Of a DNA stretch of 36,418 nt, positions 25,686 to 34,443 are shown in pieces. Position 1 is the first letter of the stretch. Every line of letters starts with the position of its first letter. The stretch comes from an uncultured Nitrosomonadales bacterium (GTDB lineage Bacteria; Pseudomonadota; Gammaproteobacteria; Burkholderiales; Gallionellaceae), in the NCBI GenBank assembly GCA_903885165.1, contig CAISHO010000111.1, positions 1 to 36,418 of the forward strand, in the 5' to 3' direction. Position numbers and translations under genes: made by a program. The notes under the pieces are model-generated. The model searched no databases. It was not told the DNA's origin and saw only the letters and a program-made list of their open reading frames with translations.

Positions 25686-27236
25686 TTGAATAAAAAATTT
25701 ACAGTCCTGTTTTCATTGCTGGTATTGTCCGGTTGCGCGGCAGGCCCTGATTTTAAACGTCCGCCAGCTCCAGTTGCATCGGCTTATACCCCGCAGCCCT
25801 TGCCGGTCATGACCGTTTCTGCCAATGTATCGCAGGGCGGGGCGCAGTCTTTTGTGATGACAGCGCAACTTCCCGCTGACTGGTGGCGTTTGTTTCAATC
25901 TGAGCCTTTGAATGCGCTGGTTGCACGCGCCTTAAAGGCGAATCCCACCATAGAAGCGGCTCAAGCTGCTTTAGCGCAGGCCCAGCAAAATGTGATCGCA
26001 CAACAGGGATTTTTCTATCCTACGGTCGGTGTGAGCTATACACCTTCTAGAAATAAGCTGGCAGGAAATATGGGGGGTAATTCACCCGGGTTGCAAGGTA
26101 ATGGTACGCTGATCCAAACCTATTCCAATCCTGCCGGCCCCAAATACAACGGCCCGGCTTATTACAATTTCCATGTCGCTCAACTGAATGTAGGCTATGT
26201 GCCCGATGTGTTCGGCATGCGACGCAGGCAAGTCGAGTCGGCTGAGGCGCAAGCGCAGATGCAACAGATGCAGTTGCAGGCGACCTATATAACGTTAGCT
26301 TCAAACGTGGTGGCCGCTGCGTTTCAGGAAGCGAGTTTACGCGCGCAGATTGAGGCCGTGAACCGTGTGATCGCGCTCAATCGTGAAAATCTGGAGATCA
26401 TGCGTTCGCAGTTGAAACTGGGTTTTGTCGCCGAGATCGATGTGCTGGCACAGGAAGCTGCACTCGCTCAAACCGAACAGGCGCTGCCACCCCTAGTCCT
26501 TCAGTTAGAACAAACACGCGATTTAATACGTGCACTGGCGGGTAATACACCAGACAGGGATGTTCCGGAGACTTTTGTGCTGGCTGATCTGCATTTGCCT
26601 GAAGCGTTGCCGCTAAGTCTGCCATCCAAACTGGTGGAGCAACGCCCCGATGTGATGATCGCCGAAGCGCAATTGCACGATGCCAGTGCCCAGTACGGCG
26701 TGGCGATTGCCAACCGTTTACCGCAGTTTTCCATTCAGGCCGGGATGGGCGGAATGGCGTCCTCTGCGGATTGGATGTTCCGAGCCGGTGGCGGTTTTTT
26801 CAGTCTGGCCGGTAGCGTGGCACAGACTATTTTTGACGGAGGCACTTTGCGTGCCCAGTCGCGAGGGGCTGAACAGGCATTAATCCAGGCGGGTGCGCAA
26901 TACCGCAGTACGGTGATTTCGGCACTGCAGAATGTCGCCGACACCCTGCATGCCATAGAATCCGATGCACAAGCGCTCCAGGCCGCGGCCGCATCCGAGC
27001 AGGCGAGTAAAAAGGTATTGGATCTGACGATGGCGCAATATAAGTTGGGTTACATCGGTTATCAGAATCTGTTGATGGCAGAGCAAAATTATCGCTTAAC
27101 GACCCTGGTTCTGATACAGGCGCAGGCAACCCGCCTGGGTGATGCCGCCGCGCTTTATCAGGCGCTGGGTGGGGGGTGGTGGAATCAAGCTAATTCCGCT
27201 ACATCAAATTCGCAACAAGGAGTAAATGCTTCATGA
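25686..27236 (+). CDS. Outer-membrane lipoprotein of the RND efflux operon (NodT/TolC family)
   Basis: The product is 516 residues from the TTG at 25686, giving a clean lipoprotein signal (NKKFTVLFSLLVLSGCAAG, lipidated Cys at 17). GGATGGG lies eight bases upstream. A GTG at 25650 would add twelve residues before the signal and is the alternative. Two outer-membrane efflux repeats are present, with ADWWRLFQSEPLNALVARAL, QRPDVMIAEAQLHDASAQYG and the late FDGGTLRAQSRGAEQALIQA motif typical of NodT proteins. It would form the channel for the adaptor and heavy-metal RND pump that follow. The stop overlaps the adaptor start (ATGA). Confidence 0.92.
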   Translation: MNKKFTVLFSLLVLSGCAAGPDFKRPPAPVASAYTPQPLPVMTVSANVSQGGAQSFVMTAQLPADWWRLFQSEPLNALVARALKANPTIEAAQAALAQAQQNVIAQQGFFYPTVGVSYTPSRNKLAGNMGGNSPGLQGNGTLIQTYSNPAGPKYNGPAYYNFHVAQLNVGYVPDVFGMRRRQVESAEAQAQMQQMQLQATYITLASNVVAAAFQEASLRAQIEAVNRVIALNRENLEIMRSQLKLGFVAEIDVLAQEAALAQTEQALPPLVLQLEQTRDLIRALAGNTPDRDVPETFVLADLHLPEALPLSLPSKLVEQRPDVMIAEAQLHDASAQYGVAIANRLPQFSIQAGMGGMASSADWMFRAGGGFFSLAGSVAQTIFDGGTLRAQSRGAEQALIQAGAQYRSTVISALQNVADTLHAIESDAQALQAAAASEQASKKVLDLTMAQYKLGYIGYQNLLMAEQNYRLTTLVLIQAQATRLGDAAALYQALGGGWWNQANSATSNSQQGVNAS

Positions 27237-28384
27237 TCAAATTGAATAAAGTGGGATTGCTGGCGGTGTTGATACTGGGCGGGGCGGGTTATTTTTACTG
27301 GCATAAATTGCATGCTGTATCACATGCACCTGAGCTTATTCAGCCTGCAACACACAAGACTTCCGATACCTTGCGTTTTGAAACTAACGCGCCACAATTG
27401 TCTTTCATTAAAATTTTGGCCGTTGAAGCATTTCCTGAACCGCTGGTTGAGCCTTTGAATGCGCGTATTGCGTATGACGACAACCGGACTGCCCGAGTTT
27501 TTTCGCCTGTTGCAGGGCGAGTGGTGCGCATTCTGGCCGAGATAGGTCGGCATGTAGATAAAGGCGAAGGTGTTTTGGTGCTGGATGCACCGGATTTTGC
27601 ACAAGCCGTTGCTGATAGCCGGAAAGCCGAAGCCGATAAGCTGCGCAAACAGGAGTCGCTGGATAGAGCGCGCTTGTTGTATGAGGCCAAAGGGTTGGCC
27701 CGTAAGGATTTAGAGTTGGCTGAGGCCGATAGCTTGCAGGCTGAGGCCGAAGCGAAGCGGGCGCGGGCCAGGCTGGCAAATTTGAACGGCGAATCAGGGG
27801 CAGGGGCTGAGCAGTATGTACTACGCGCACCCCATGCCGGGGTGGTGAGTGAACGTCAGGTGAGCGCCGGCAGTGAGGTGCGTCCGGATGCGGTTAATCC
27901 GCTGTTCGTGATAACAGAACCTGAGCACGTCTGGGTGCAGGTAGACTTGCCTGAACAACAGATGGGAAAAGTAAAAGTGGGTCAGTCTGTGCAGGTACAG
28001 GTAGATGCTTATCCTGACGATGTTTTTTCGGGAAAAATAACCGTGATTGCAGGCGCGTTGGATCCGGTCACACGGCGCATGCAGGTGCGCTGTGAAATCA
28101 ACAATCCAGAGCTTAAACTAAAACCTGAAATGTATGCGCGCGTCTCGCCGATTGCCGACGTACATGATAGTTTGCCACGTATTCCGAATACGGCGATCGT
28201 CACGCAGGGCTTGTATAGCTATGTTTTTGTTGAACAAAGTCCCGGGGAGTTGCAGCGTAGAAAAGTCGTGCTCGGCTTGCAGGGGCATGAGGAAAGCTAT
28301 GTTAAGGATGGTTTAAAGACCGGAGAGCGTGTTGTAACCATAGGTGCGTTGCTGCTTAATGCCGAGTTGGCAGGTACTGACTGA
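27233..28384 (+). CDS. RND efflux periplasmic adaptor (CzcB/CusB-like)
   Basis: The 383-residue adaptor has one N-terminal hydrophobic anchor (VGLLAVLILGGAGYFYW). The lipoyl/beta-barrel pattern includes RVFSPVAGRVVRILAEIGRH, a short coiled coil (about 125-185, DSRKAEADKLRKQESL), YVLRAPHAGVVSERQVSAGS and the membrane-proximal DVHDSLPRIPNTAIVTQGLY. This is the membrane-fusion family that pairs with heavy-metal RND pumps. No His- or Met-rich metal-binding extension like that of some CzcB/CusB or SilB proteins is present. ATGA overlap with the preceding gene and AAGGAG ten bases upstream mark operon coupling. Confidence 0.9.
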   Translation: MIKLNKVGLLAVLILGGAGYFYWHKLHAVSHAPELIQPATHKTSDTLRFETNAPQLSFIKILAVEAFPEPLVEPLNARIAYDDNRTARVFSPVAGRVVRILAEIGRHVDKGEGVLVLDAPDFAQAVADSRKAEADKLRKQESLDRARLLYEAKGLARKDLELAEADSLQAEAEAKRARARLANLNGESGAGAEQYVLRAPHAGVVSERQVSAGSEVRPDAVNPLFVITEPEHVWVQVDLPEQQMGKVKVGQSVQVQVDAYPDDVFSGKITVIAGALDPVTRRMQVRCEINNPELKLKPEMYARVSPIADVHDSLPRIPNTAIVTQGLYSYVFVEQSPGELQRRKVVLGLQGHEESYVKDGLKTGERVVTIGALLLNAELAGTD

Positions 28385-28389
28385 TGGAC

Positions 28390-28522
28390 GCTTCTAAAAT
28401 CCATTTTTACGGCGCATCGCGGCGTTGCGCGGTACTCGCTCATTCGCCTACCAAATGGTATGTCTCGTTCGCTCCATTCCGTGCGCCTTGCGCTGCATTC
28501 CTAAATTCTGAATTTTAGAGGC
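28390..28522. repeat. Inverted-repeat element in front of the RND permease gene
   Basis: GCTTCTAAAATCC (28390-28402) and GAATTTTAGAGGC (28510-28522) are inverted repeats with two mismatches, bounding about 107 bp of GC-rich sequence with no open gene. The interior (CATTCGCCTACC, GGTATGTCTCGTTCGCTCC) looks like a family of extragenic repeats seen in betaproteobacteria; this is recalled resemblance, not a search. The right arm contains AGAGG, six bases before the RND permease ATG, so the arm supplies the ribosome binding site. Confidence 0.65.
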
Positions 28523-28527
28523 ATCCT

Positions 28528-31500
28528 ATGCTCGAAAAACTGATTACCTTCGCGCTGCAACAGCGCGTCTTCGTGCTGGCAGGCTCGCTGGTTCTGTTGG
28601 TGTTTGGCTGGCGCGCGCTGGACAATCTGCCGATAGAAGCGTTTCCGGACGTGCAGGACGTGCAGGTGCAAATCGTTACCCAAATGCTGGGGCAGGCCCC
28701 TGAAGAAGTCGAACGCAGCGTGACCTTGCCGATCGAGCGCGAAATGAGCGGCGTGCCGCGTATGACGCAATTGCGTTCGGTTTCGATCACCGGTTTATCG
28801 GTGATCACGCTGACTTTTTCCGATAATACCGATGATTATTTTTCACGTCAGCAAGTTCTGGAAAAACTGCAAAATGTGACGCTGCCGCCCGGTGTGCAGC
28901 CAAGTTTGGCACCGCTGACCAATGCGGTCGGTGAAGTGTATCGCTATGTGCTGGATGTGCCTGAAACCATGAAGCCCTACGAGGTGCGCGCCTTGCAGGA
29001 CTGGGTGTTGCGTCCCGCCTTGCGTCAGGTGACGGGCGTGGCCGATGTGGTGAGTTTTGGCGGAACGGTCAAGGAGTATCAGGTTCGCGTCAATCCGAAT
29101 CTGCTCAGAAAGTTTAACATCACCATCGATCAGGTGTCGCAGGCGCTGACTGCAAATAGCAGCAACGGTGGCGGTGGTGTTCTGAGGCGCGGGGATGAGG
29201 CGTTGGTGGTACGCAGCATCGGATTATTCCAGAGTCTGGACGATATCTCTCGCGTCGTGGTTGCGGCTAAAGATGGTAAGACCGTGATGGTGGGCGATGT
29301 AGGTGTGGTGGCGGTCGGCGACCGTCCGCGCTCCGGCGTTGTCGCTTTTAACGAACACGACAATGTGGTGCAAGGCATCGTGCAGATGACCAAGGGGCAG
29401 AATGCCACTAAGGTGGTTGAGGGAATCAAGGAACGCATTGCCGAGCTGACGCCGAAGTTGCCGCCTGGTGTGAAAATCGTTCCTTATTACGATCGCACGG
29501 AACTGGTACGTCATACTGTCCATACGGTGAGTGAAAATCTGATTGTCGGCGCGTTGCTGGTGGTCGCTATCTTGATTTTGTTCCTGCGCAACTGGTATGC
29601 GGCACTGGCCGTGGCAGCGATTATTCCGTTGGCGTTGTTGTTTGCCTTTATCCTGATCGATGCACGCGGCGTCTCGGCTAACCTGATTTCGCTGGGGGCG
29701 GTCGACTTCGGTATCATCATCGACAGCGCCGTGGTGCTGGTCGAAGCGCTGATGGTAAAACTGGCGCTCGCCAAGGCGGACGAATTGCCGCAACACAAGT
29801 CGTACGGCTGGCGCATCCACCTGATCAAGCAGAACTGTATCGAAATGGGTACGCCGATTCTGTTCTCTAAAGCCATCATCATTCTGGCGTTTCTGCCCAT
29901 CTTCACTTTTCAACGCGTCGAGGGCAAGATATTTTCCCCCGTCGCGTTTACCCTGAGTTTCGCCTTGCTGGGTGCGATTATATTGACGCTGACGCTGTTG
30001 CCGGCGCTGTTAAGTTATGCTGTTAAAAACAAAGATTTAGCTGAGCAGCACAGCGAGTGGATGCATAACTTGCAGGAACGCTATCGCGCCATGTTGATCT
30101 GGGCAGAAACGCGTCGCCGGGCTATCGTCGTATCGTCGGTGAGTGTGCTGGTCGTGACGCTGGCTTTGTCGCCGCTGTTGGGTAGTGAGTTTTTGCCTAA
30201 ACTGGACGAAGGCAATATCTGGCTGACCATCAGTCTGCCACCGGCCACGGCGTTGGATAAAACCAAGGAAGTCGAACGTCAGGTGCGCAAGATTCTTAAT
30301 ACCTATCCTGAAGTCAATAACGTGGCCACGCAAGTCGGACGCCCGGATGACGGTACTGATCCTAAGGGGCCAAACAATCTGGAAATCATGGCGGATTTGA
30401 ATCCGCATGATGTGTGGCGTTTTGCCGACAAAGAGGCGATGATCGCTGACATGACGGCCAAAATTCAGGAAATACCGGGTGTGCCGACCAATTTCTCTCA
30501 GGTTATTCAGGATAACGTCGAGGAAGCCTTGTCGGGTGTGAAGGGCGAAATTTCAGTCAAAATTTTCGGTCCTGATCTGGAGATACTGGAGGATAAATCC
30601 ACTCAGGTTGCCAATATACTCGCGGGAATCAGGGGATCCGCCGATGTGGCTGCGATCAAGGTGGGCGGCCAAACTGAGCTGAACGTGACGTTGGATCGTC
30701 AGCGGATGTCACGCTATGGCCTGAATATCAATGATGTGAATGCCACTATCCAGACTGTGTTGGCCAGTAGTACGGTCAATTCCTTCTACGAGGGAGATAG
30801 GCGTTTTGACGTGACGGTACGGATTGACGCGCCTTACCGTGATGCGGTGGATGACGTCCGCGATTTGCCGATAGCGCTGCCGAATGGTGGTTCTATCCCG
30901 TTGGGTTCGATTGCCAATATCGAGGTGCGTCAGGGTGCGGCGCGCGTTGGTCGCGAAGCAGGAGGGCGTGTCGTGGCAGTTAAGGCCAATTTGCTGGGAC
31001 GCGATCAAGGTAGTTTCGTTGCTGAAGCGATGGAAAAGGTCAAGACTGACGTTGCCTTACCGCCAGGATATACCCTGACCTGGGGTGGCCAGTTTGAGAA
31101 TCAGCAGCGCGCCATCAAACGACTCAAGGTGATCGTGCCTGTGTCTATATTGATGATCTTCGTATTGTTGTTCTGGGCGTTCAAATCGATGCGCAAAGCA
31201 TTACTTGTCATCCTGATGGTGCCGTTTACTTTAATCGGTGGCCTGGCCGGATTGGGGTTGGCCGGATTGCACATGTCGGTATCGGCAGCAGTGGGCTTCA
31301 TCGCTGTTGCCGGTATCTCGGTGCAGAACGGGGTGATCATGGTCGAGCAGTTTATGGAAGGGATGCGTAACGGTCGTACGTTGACCATCAGTGTGATGGA
31401 CGGTGCGATTTCGCGCCTGCGCCCTATCCTGATGACCGCCATGATGGCCGGTATCGGTCTGCTGCCCGCCGCCTTGTCGCACGGTATTGGCTCTGAAACT

Positions 31501-31638
31501 CAGCGACCTTTTGCCGTGGTGATCGTCGGTGGTATCGTTTCTGCCACTTTGTTTACCTTGTTGCTATTGCCCTTGTTGTTTCCGATTTTTGCAGAAGAAG
31601 TCAATGTGGCGGAAGGTCAGCCACTCACCAGTGAGTAA
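28528..31638 (+). CDS. Heavy-metal RND efflux permease (CzcA/CusA family)
   Basis: The 1036-residue proton-driven pump has twelve transmembrane helices and two large periplasmic loops. The HME-RND signature in helix 4 is intact: DFGIIIDSAVVLVE with Asp393, Asp399 and Glu406 at the spacing of CzcA Asp402, Asp408 and Glu415. The end matches the family (HMSVSAAVGFIAVAGISVQN, RPILMTAMMAGIGLLPAAL). At the porter-domain position where CusA has its substrate methionine (LYMPVSLPG region), this protein reads IWLTISLPPAT, so Cu/Ag specificity is not supported. The exact metal, or another substrate, cannot be read. The gene lies 143 bp after the adaptor gene, the gap being filled by a repeat. Confidence 0.93.
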   Translation: MLEKLITFALQQRVFVLAGSLVLLVFGWRALDNLPIEAFPDVQDVQVQIVTQMLGQAPEEVERSVTLPIEREMSGVPRMTQLRSVSITGLSVITLTFSDNTDDYFSRQQVLEKLQNVTLPPGVQPSLAPLTNAVGEVYRYVLDVPETMKPYEVRALQDWVLRPALRQVTGVADVVSFGGTVKEYQVRVNPNLLRKFNITIDQVSQALTANSSNGGGGVLRRGDEALVVRSIGLFQSLDDISRVVVAAKDGKTVMVGDVGVVAVGDRPRSGVVAFNEHDNVVQGIVQMTKGQNATKVVEGIKERIAELTPKLPPGVKIVPYYDRTELVRHTVHTVSENLIVGALLVVAILILFLRNWYAALAVAAIIPLALLFAFILIDARGVSANLISLGAVDFGIIIDSAVVLVEALMVKLALAKADELPQHKSYGWRIHLIKQNCIEMGTPILFSKAIIILAFLPIFTFQRVEGKIFSPVAFTLSFALLGAIILTLTLLPALLSYAVKNKDLAEQHSEWMHNLQERYRAMLIWAETRRRAIVVSSVSVLVVTLALSPLLGSEFLPKLDEGNIWLTISLPPATALDKTKEVERQVRKILNTYPEVNNVATQVGRPDDGTDPKGPNNLEIMADLNPHDVWRFADKEAMIADMTAKIQEIPGVPTNFSQVIQDNVEEALSGVKGEISVKIFGPDLEILEDKSTQVANILAGIRGSADVAAIKVGGQTELNVTLDRQRMSRYGLNINDVNATIQTVLASSTVNSFYEGDRRFDVTVRIDAPYRDAVDDVRDLPIALPNGGSIPLGSIANIEVRQGAARVGREAGGRVVAVKANLLGRDQGSFVAEAMEKVKTDVALPPGYTLTWGGQFENQQRAIKRLKVIVPVSILMIFVLLFWAFKSMRKALLVILMVPFTLIGGLAGLGLAGLHMSVSAAVGFIAVAGISVQNGVIMVEQFMEGMRNGRTLTISVMDGAISRLRPILMTAMMAGIGLLPAALSHGIGSETQRPFAVVIVGGIVSATLFTLLLLPLLFPIFAEEVNVAEGQPLTSE

Positions 31639-31655
31639 TCACGCCCTCTCGGTAG

Positions 31656-31692
31656 TCGTGCTAATTCGTTTTCATTAAACGTGTTAGCACGA
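31656..31692. other. Hairpin downstream of the RND operon
   Basis: TCGTGCTAA (31656-31664) and TTAGCACGA (31684-31692) form a perfect 9-bp stem. Inside it, CGTTT (31667-31671) and AAACG (31677-31681) form a second 5-bp stem. No T-run follows on the plus strand. It may stabilise the efflux mRNA or cause partial termination before the next gene. Confidence 0.5.
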
Positions 31693-31802
31693 ATACGTAT
31701 TCATACAGCAAAAGCTGATCGAATCAGTCTCGTTTGTCAGGTTTTTATCGACAAAATTTCACGTAGTAAAATAATTTTAACTCACTGTAAATTAAGGAAA
31801 AT

Positions 31803-32441
31803 ATGCAAGATAAAACTGTTACGGAAACAAAAATAGTCATGTCCGATCCTACCGCGTTAGGTGTATTCGGCTTGGCAATGGTCACTTTTGTCGCCGCCTC
31901 GGCCAAGATGCATTGGACTAACGGGGTGGTCTATCTGATTCCCTGGGCGCTGTTCTTGGGATCAATCGCGCAGATATGGGCATCCACCATTGATTTTAAG
32001 AAGAACAATTATTTCGGTGCTATCGTGCTGGGTGCTTATGGTCTGTTCTGGATAGCGGTCGCTATGCACTGGGCGATTAGCTTAGGTTGGTTTGGTCCGA
32101 TTGATCTGACCAAGGCTGATCCGAGACAACTGGGTGTCGCCTGTATCGGTTATTTTATTTTCTCTTTGTTTATCATGGTTGCGGCTTTTGAAGCCAACAA
32201 AGTATTCGCGGCTATTCTGGTGCTGATCAACGTGCTGTTGCCTGCGCTGGCGCTGTCCATCTTTGGCATTAATGCGGTATTTTTTGCAGACGTTGCGGCA
32301 TGGTCCGAGCTCTCTATTTCACTGTTAGGTTTCTACGCTGCGGGTGCGGTGTTCTTGAATAGCTACTTCGGTCGCGTCCTCTTGCCTCTTGGCGCGCCTT
32401 TCGGCTTTATTCGCAAGGGCCCGGCTAAAGTCTCGCCGTAA
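31803..32441 (+). CDS. Acetate-uptake-type transporter (GPR1/FUN34/YaaH family)
   Basis: The 212-residue membrane protein has six hydrophobic helices and the order of the GPR1/FUN34/YaaH (SatP) family: a start motif SDPTALGVFGLAM in place of the usual N-P-x-x-L-G-L, the FKKNNYFGAIVLGAYGLFWI segment after helix 2, and a short conserved tail. Members move acetate or succinate, probably as channels; one branch is also related to AmiS/UreI-like amide channels, so ammonium or amide transport is an alternative. AAGGAAAAT precedes the ATG. The gene stands alone between the RND operon and a gene remnant. Confidence 0.75.
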   Translation: MQDKTVTETKIVMSDPTALGVFGLAMVTFVAASAKMHWTNGVVYLIPWALFLGSIAQIWASTIDFKKNNYFGAIVLGAYGLFWIAVAMHWAISLGWFGPIDLTKADPRQLGVACIGYFIFSLFIMVAAFEANKVFAAILVLINVLLPALALSIFGINAVFFADVAAWSELSISLLGFYAAGAVFLNSYFGRVLLPLGAPFGFIRKGPAKVSP

Positions 32442-32515
32442 GCCATCCATAGGGTGCGAAAAAAGTAGCGCTCCCTTGCTCCTCAGAGTTGACCGGTTGT
32501 CGGAATGTGCCGCTG

Positions 32516-32874
32516 TTATTTGGCGGCAGTCTGATGTGGTGGGATATGGGTCAGAATGGCTTGCACGGCGGCATCCAGATGTTTTGCAAAAATACGATTC
32601 AATTCCAACGCAACGCCGGCTTCAACTTCAATTTCCAGTTGTCGCGCGCTTTGTGCAAGATCCTTTACACATATTATCAAAGCCGCAACATGGATGCGAT
32701 GAAGCAGGAAAGCGGCTTTTGTGTGTTGTTCGTCTTGCAATAAGGCGTTCACCTGATACGATGTCAAGCATACTCCTGTGCAAATCTCAGCAGGATTTTG
32801 GTCAGTAATTCCCGATTACCGTCCAGTTTGGCCAGTGCACTGGAAAGATCAAAGCCCGCGATGTTGAATGCCAT
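32516..32874 (-). pseudogene. Frameshifted Hpt (histidine phosphotransfer) domain remnant
   Basis: Read on the minus strand from the ATG at 32874, the first frame gives FDLSSALAKLDGNRELL and ends FAQEYA at a TGA (32766-32764). This is the beginning of the Hpt domain found at the C-terminus of hybrid sensor kinases. A one-base frame change at this point continues as VNALLQDEQHTKAAFLLHRI and DLAQSARQLEIEVEAG to the stop at 32516-32518, matching the second half of an Hpt domain in length and pattern. The phosphorylation motif H-x-x-K-G has become HRIHV. No kinase or receiver domain precedes it. The second frame has a TTG start with AGGAG, so a short product could still be made. Confidence 0.7.
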
Positions 32875-32949
32875 TGTTATAGTGAATGCATTGCTGTATA
32901 GCATAGATCATGCATTGCGGTTGGCAGGCGCCAATAGCCCCAGTTTGCT

Positions 32950-33987
32950 TCAGGGAGTGGGATTGGGCTGTCGTCTATGCACGTTTTCGATCTGTTCTAT
33001 CACATCCGCCGAGAGTTCGATTGTATGACTGTCCAGATTATCCTTCAGTTGTGTCAAGGTGGTCGCGCCCAGTATCACACTGGTACAAAACCAGCGGGTG
33101 CGTGCATAGGCCAAGGCCATCTGTCCCGGATTTAATCCGTATTCTTGTGCGATGCGAACATAGGCTAAGCTTGCCTCAGGTACGCCAACCTTTTGGTAAC
33201 GCTGACCAAAGCCGGCAAACAGATTGACTCGCCCGCGGGCTTGTGGATCGGCCAGATATTTTCCGGTCAAATGTCCAAAAGCAAGCGGGCTGTAGGCCAA
33301 CAGCCCGACATCGGCGTGATGGCATACTTCTGCCAAGCCGTTCTCGAAGGTTCGATTCATCAGATGGTAAGCGTTCTGGATGGACACGATTTTGGGCAGA
33401 TTCAACTGTTCGGCACAACGCACGAACTCGGCAACGCCCCAGGGAGTTTCATTGGACAGGCCGATGTGGCGGATTTTCCCCGCACGGATCAGATCCGCCA
33501 GTGCCAATAACTGTTCGGAGATGGCGACGGTTTCATGTTCTTGTGTCCGGTCATAGCTTGTTTCACCAAACATCGGCACATAACGATCCGGCCAGTGTAT
33601 CTGGTAGAGATCGAGATAGTCGGTCTGCAAACGTTGCAGACTGGTGTCGATTGCCGCATTGAGGTGTGTCCGGTTGATGCGCGGGCCGTTACGTATCCAA
33701 GAAAAACCGCGCGCGGGACCGGTAATTTTGCTGGCGACGATGAGCTTGTCGCGTTGTTGATTTTTGAGCCAAGTGCCGATATAGAGCTCGGTTTTCCCTT
33801 GGGTTTCCGCGCGGGGCGCGACCGGATACATTTCAGCCGTATCGATGAAATTCACCCCGTGCGATATCGCCAGATCGAGTTGTTGATGCGCTTCCTGTTC
33901 GCTATTTTGTTCGCCAAAAGTCATCGTACCTAAACATAGAGTGGACACGTTCAGATCGCTGCAGCCTAATTGCCGGTATTCCATCAT
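32950..33987 (-). CDS. tas: Aldo/keto reductase, Tas-like
   Basis: The 345-residue protein is a full-length AKR of the Tas type (E. coli Tas is about the same length). It opens MEYRQLGCSDLNVSTLCLGT and carries FIDTAEMYPVAPRAETQGKT with the catalytic Asp and Tyr, a Lys in LIVASKITGPARG, and the His in YLDLYQIHWPDRYVPMFGE. The C-terminal QMALAYARTRWFCTSVILGATT segment binds NADPH. The substrate is unknown; these enzymes reduce carbonyl compounds in the cytoplasm. GGAG precedes the double ATG (33987 or 33984). The Hpt remnant lies downstream on the same strand. Confidence 0.92.
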   Translation of the reverse strand: MMEYRQLGCSDLNVSTLCLGTMTFGEQNSEQEAHQQLDLAISHGVNFIDTAEMYPVAPRAETQGKTELYIGTWLKNQQRDKLIVASKITGPARGFSWIRNGPRINRTHLNAAIDTSLQRLQTDYLDLYQIHWPDRYVPMFGETSYDRTQEHETVAISEQLLALADLIRAGKIRHIGLSNETPWGVAEFVRCAEQLNLPKIVSIQNAYHLMNRTFENGLAEVCHHADVGLLAYSPLAFGHLTGKYLADPQARGRVNLFAGFGQRYQKVGVPEASLAYVRIAQEYGLNPGQMALAYARTRWFCTSVILGATTLTQLKDNLDSHTIELSADVIEQIENVHRRQPNPTP

Positions 33988-34443
33988 CGTTGCTCCTATT
34001 CTCCATTAGGGCTATTTTAATCTTTTCTGCACGAGGATGTTCGGGTGATCAATCTGATGCTTGATTGATGTGAAAATTACGTTGTGAATTATTATGTTGG
34101 CAAGGTCAAAAAACTTTACAAAGTTGTTGATTTTTTTGAGGGTAAGTCGGAAAATGCCGCTTCTTAATTTCCTTAGGGAGGCATCTTGGACAGTGGCTCT
34201 AGTAGCTCAAACCGCGTCAGCTAACTCAGCGAATTCGCAGGCATAGTCCAGGACTTCAGCCGCCGTTTCGCTAATGCAGCGGGACGGTGCGCAAGCCGTA
34301 AATCATCAATCCTTTTTCGGATTGCTTCGTATACATCCAGTGGTCGTTTTAAACTCATCGTGTCGTTATCGATCACTCCGCCGCATTCCTGCGTACTCAC
34401 GTTAGGCATGCCGGAAAATATTGCAGAATTAAAAAGGGAGCGA
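33988..34443. other. Gap between tas and the CDF gene, with a possible gene remnant
   Basis: The left part (about 34010-34170) is AT-rich and should hold the tas promoter; no definite boxes can be picked. The right part has protein-like text on the minus strand spread over three frames: MSLKRPLDVYEAIRKRIDD (from 34358), MYTKQSEKGLMIYGLRTVPL in the next frame, and SETAAEVLDYACEFAELADA ending near 34206 in the third. None has a good ribosome site. It could be a decayed small gene. I do not recognise the family. Confidence 0.35.

Noticed and set aside
32489-32743. 84-residue plus-strand open frame
   Set aside because: The opposite strand reads as an Hpt-domain remnant, which explains the conservation-like composition better.
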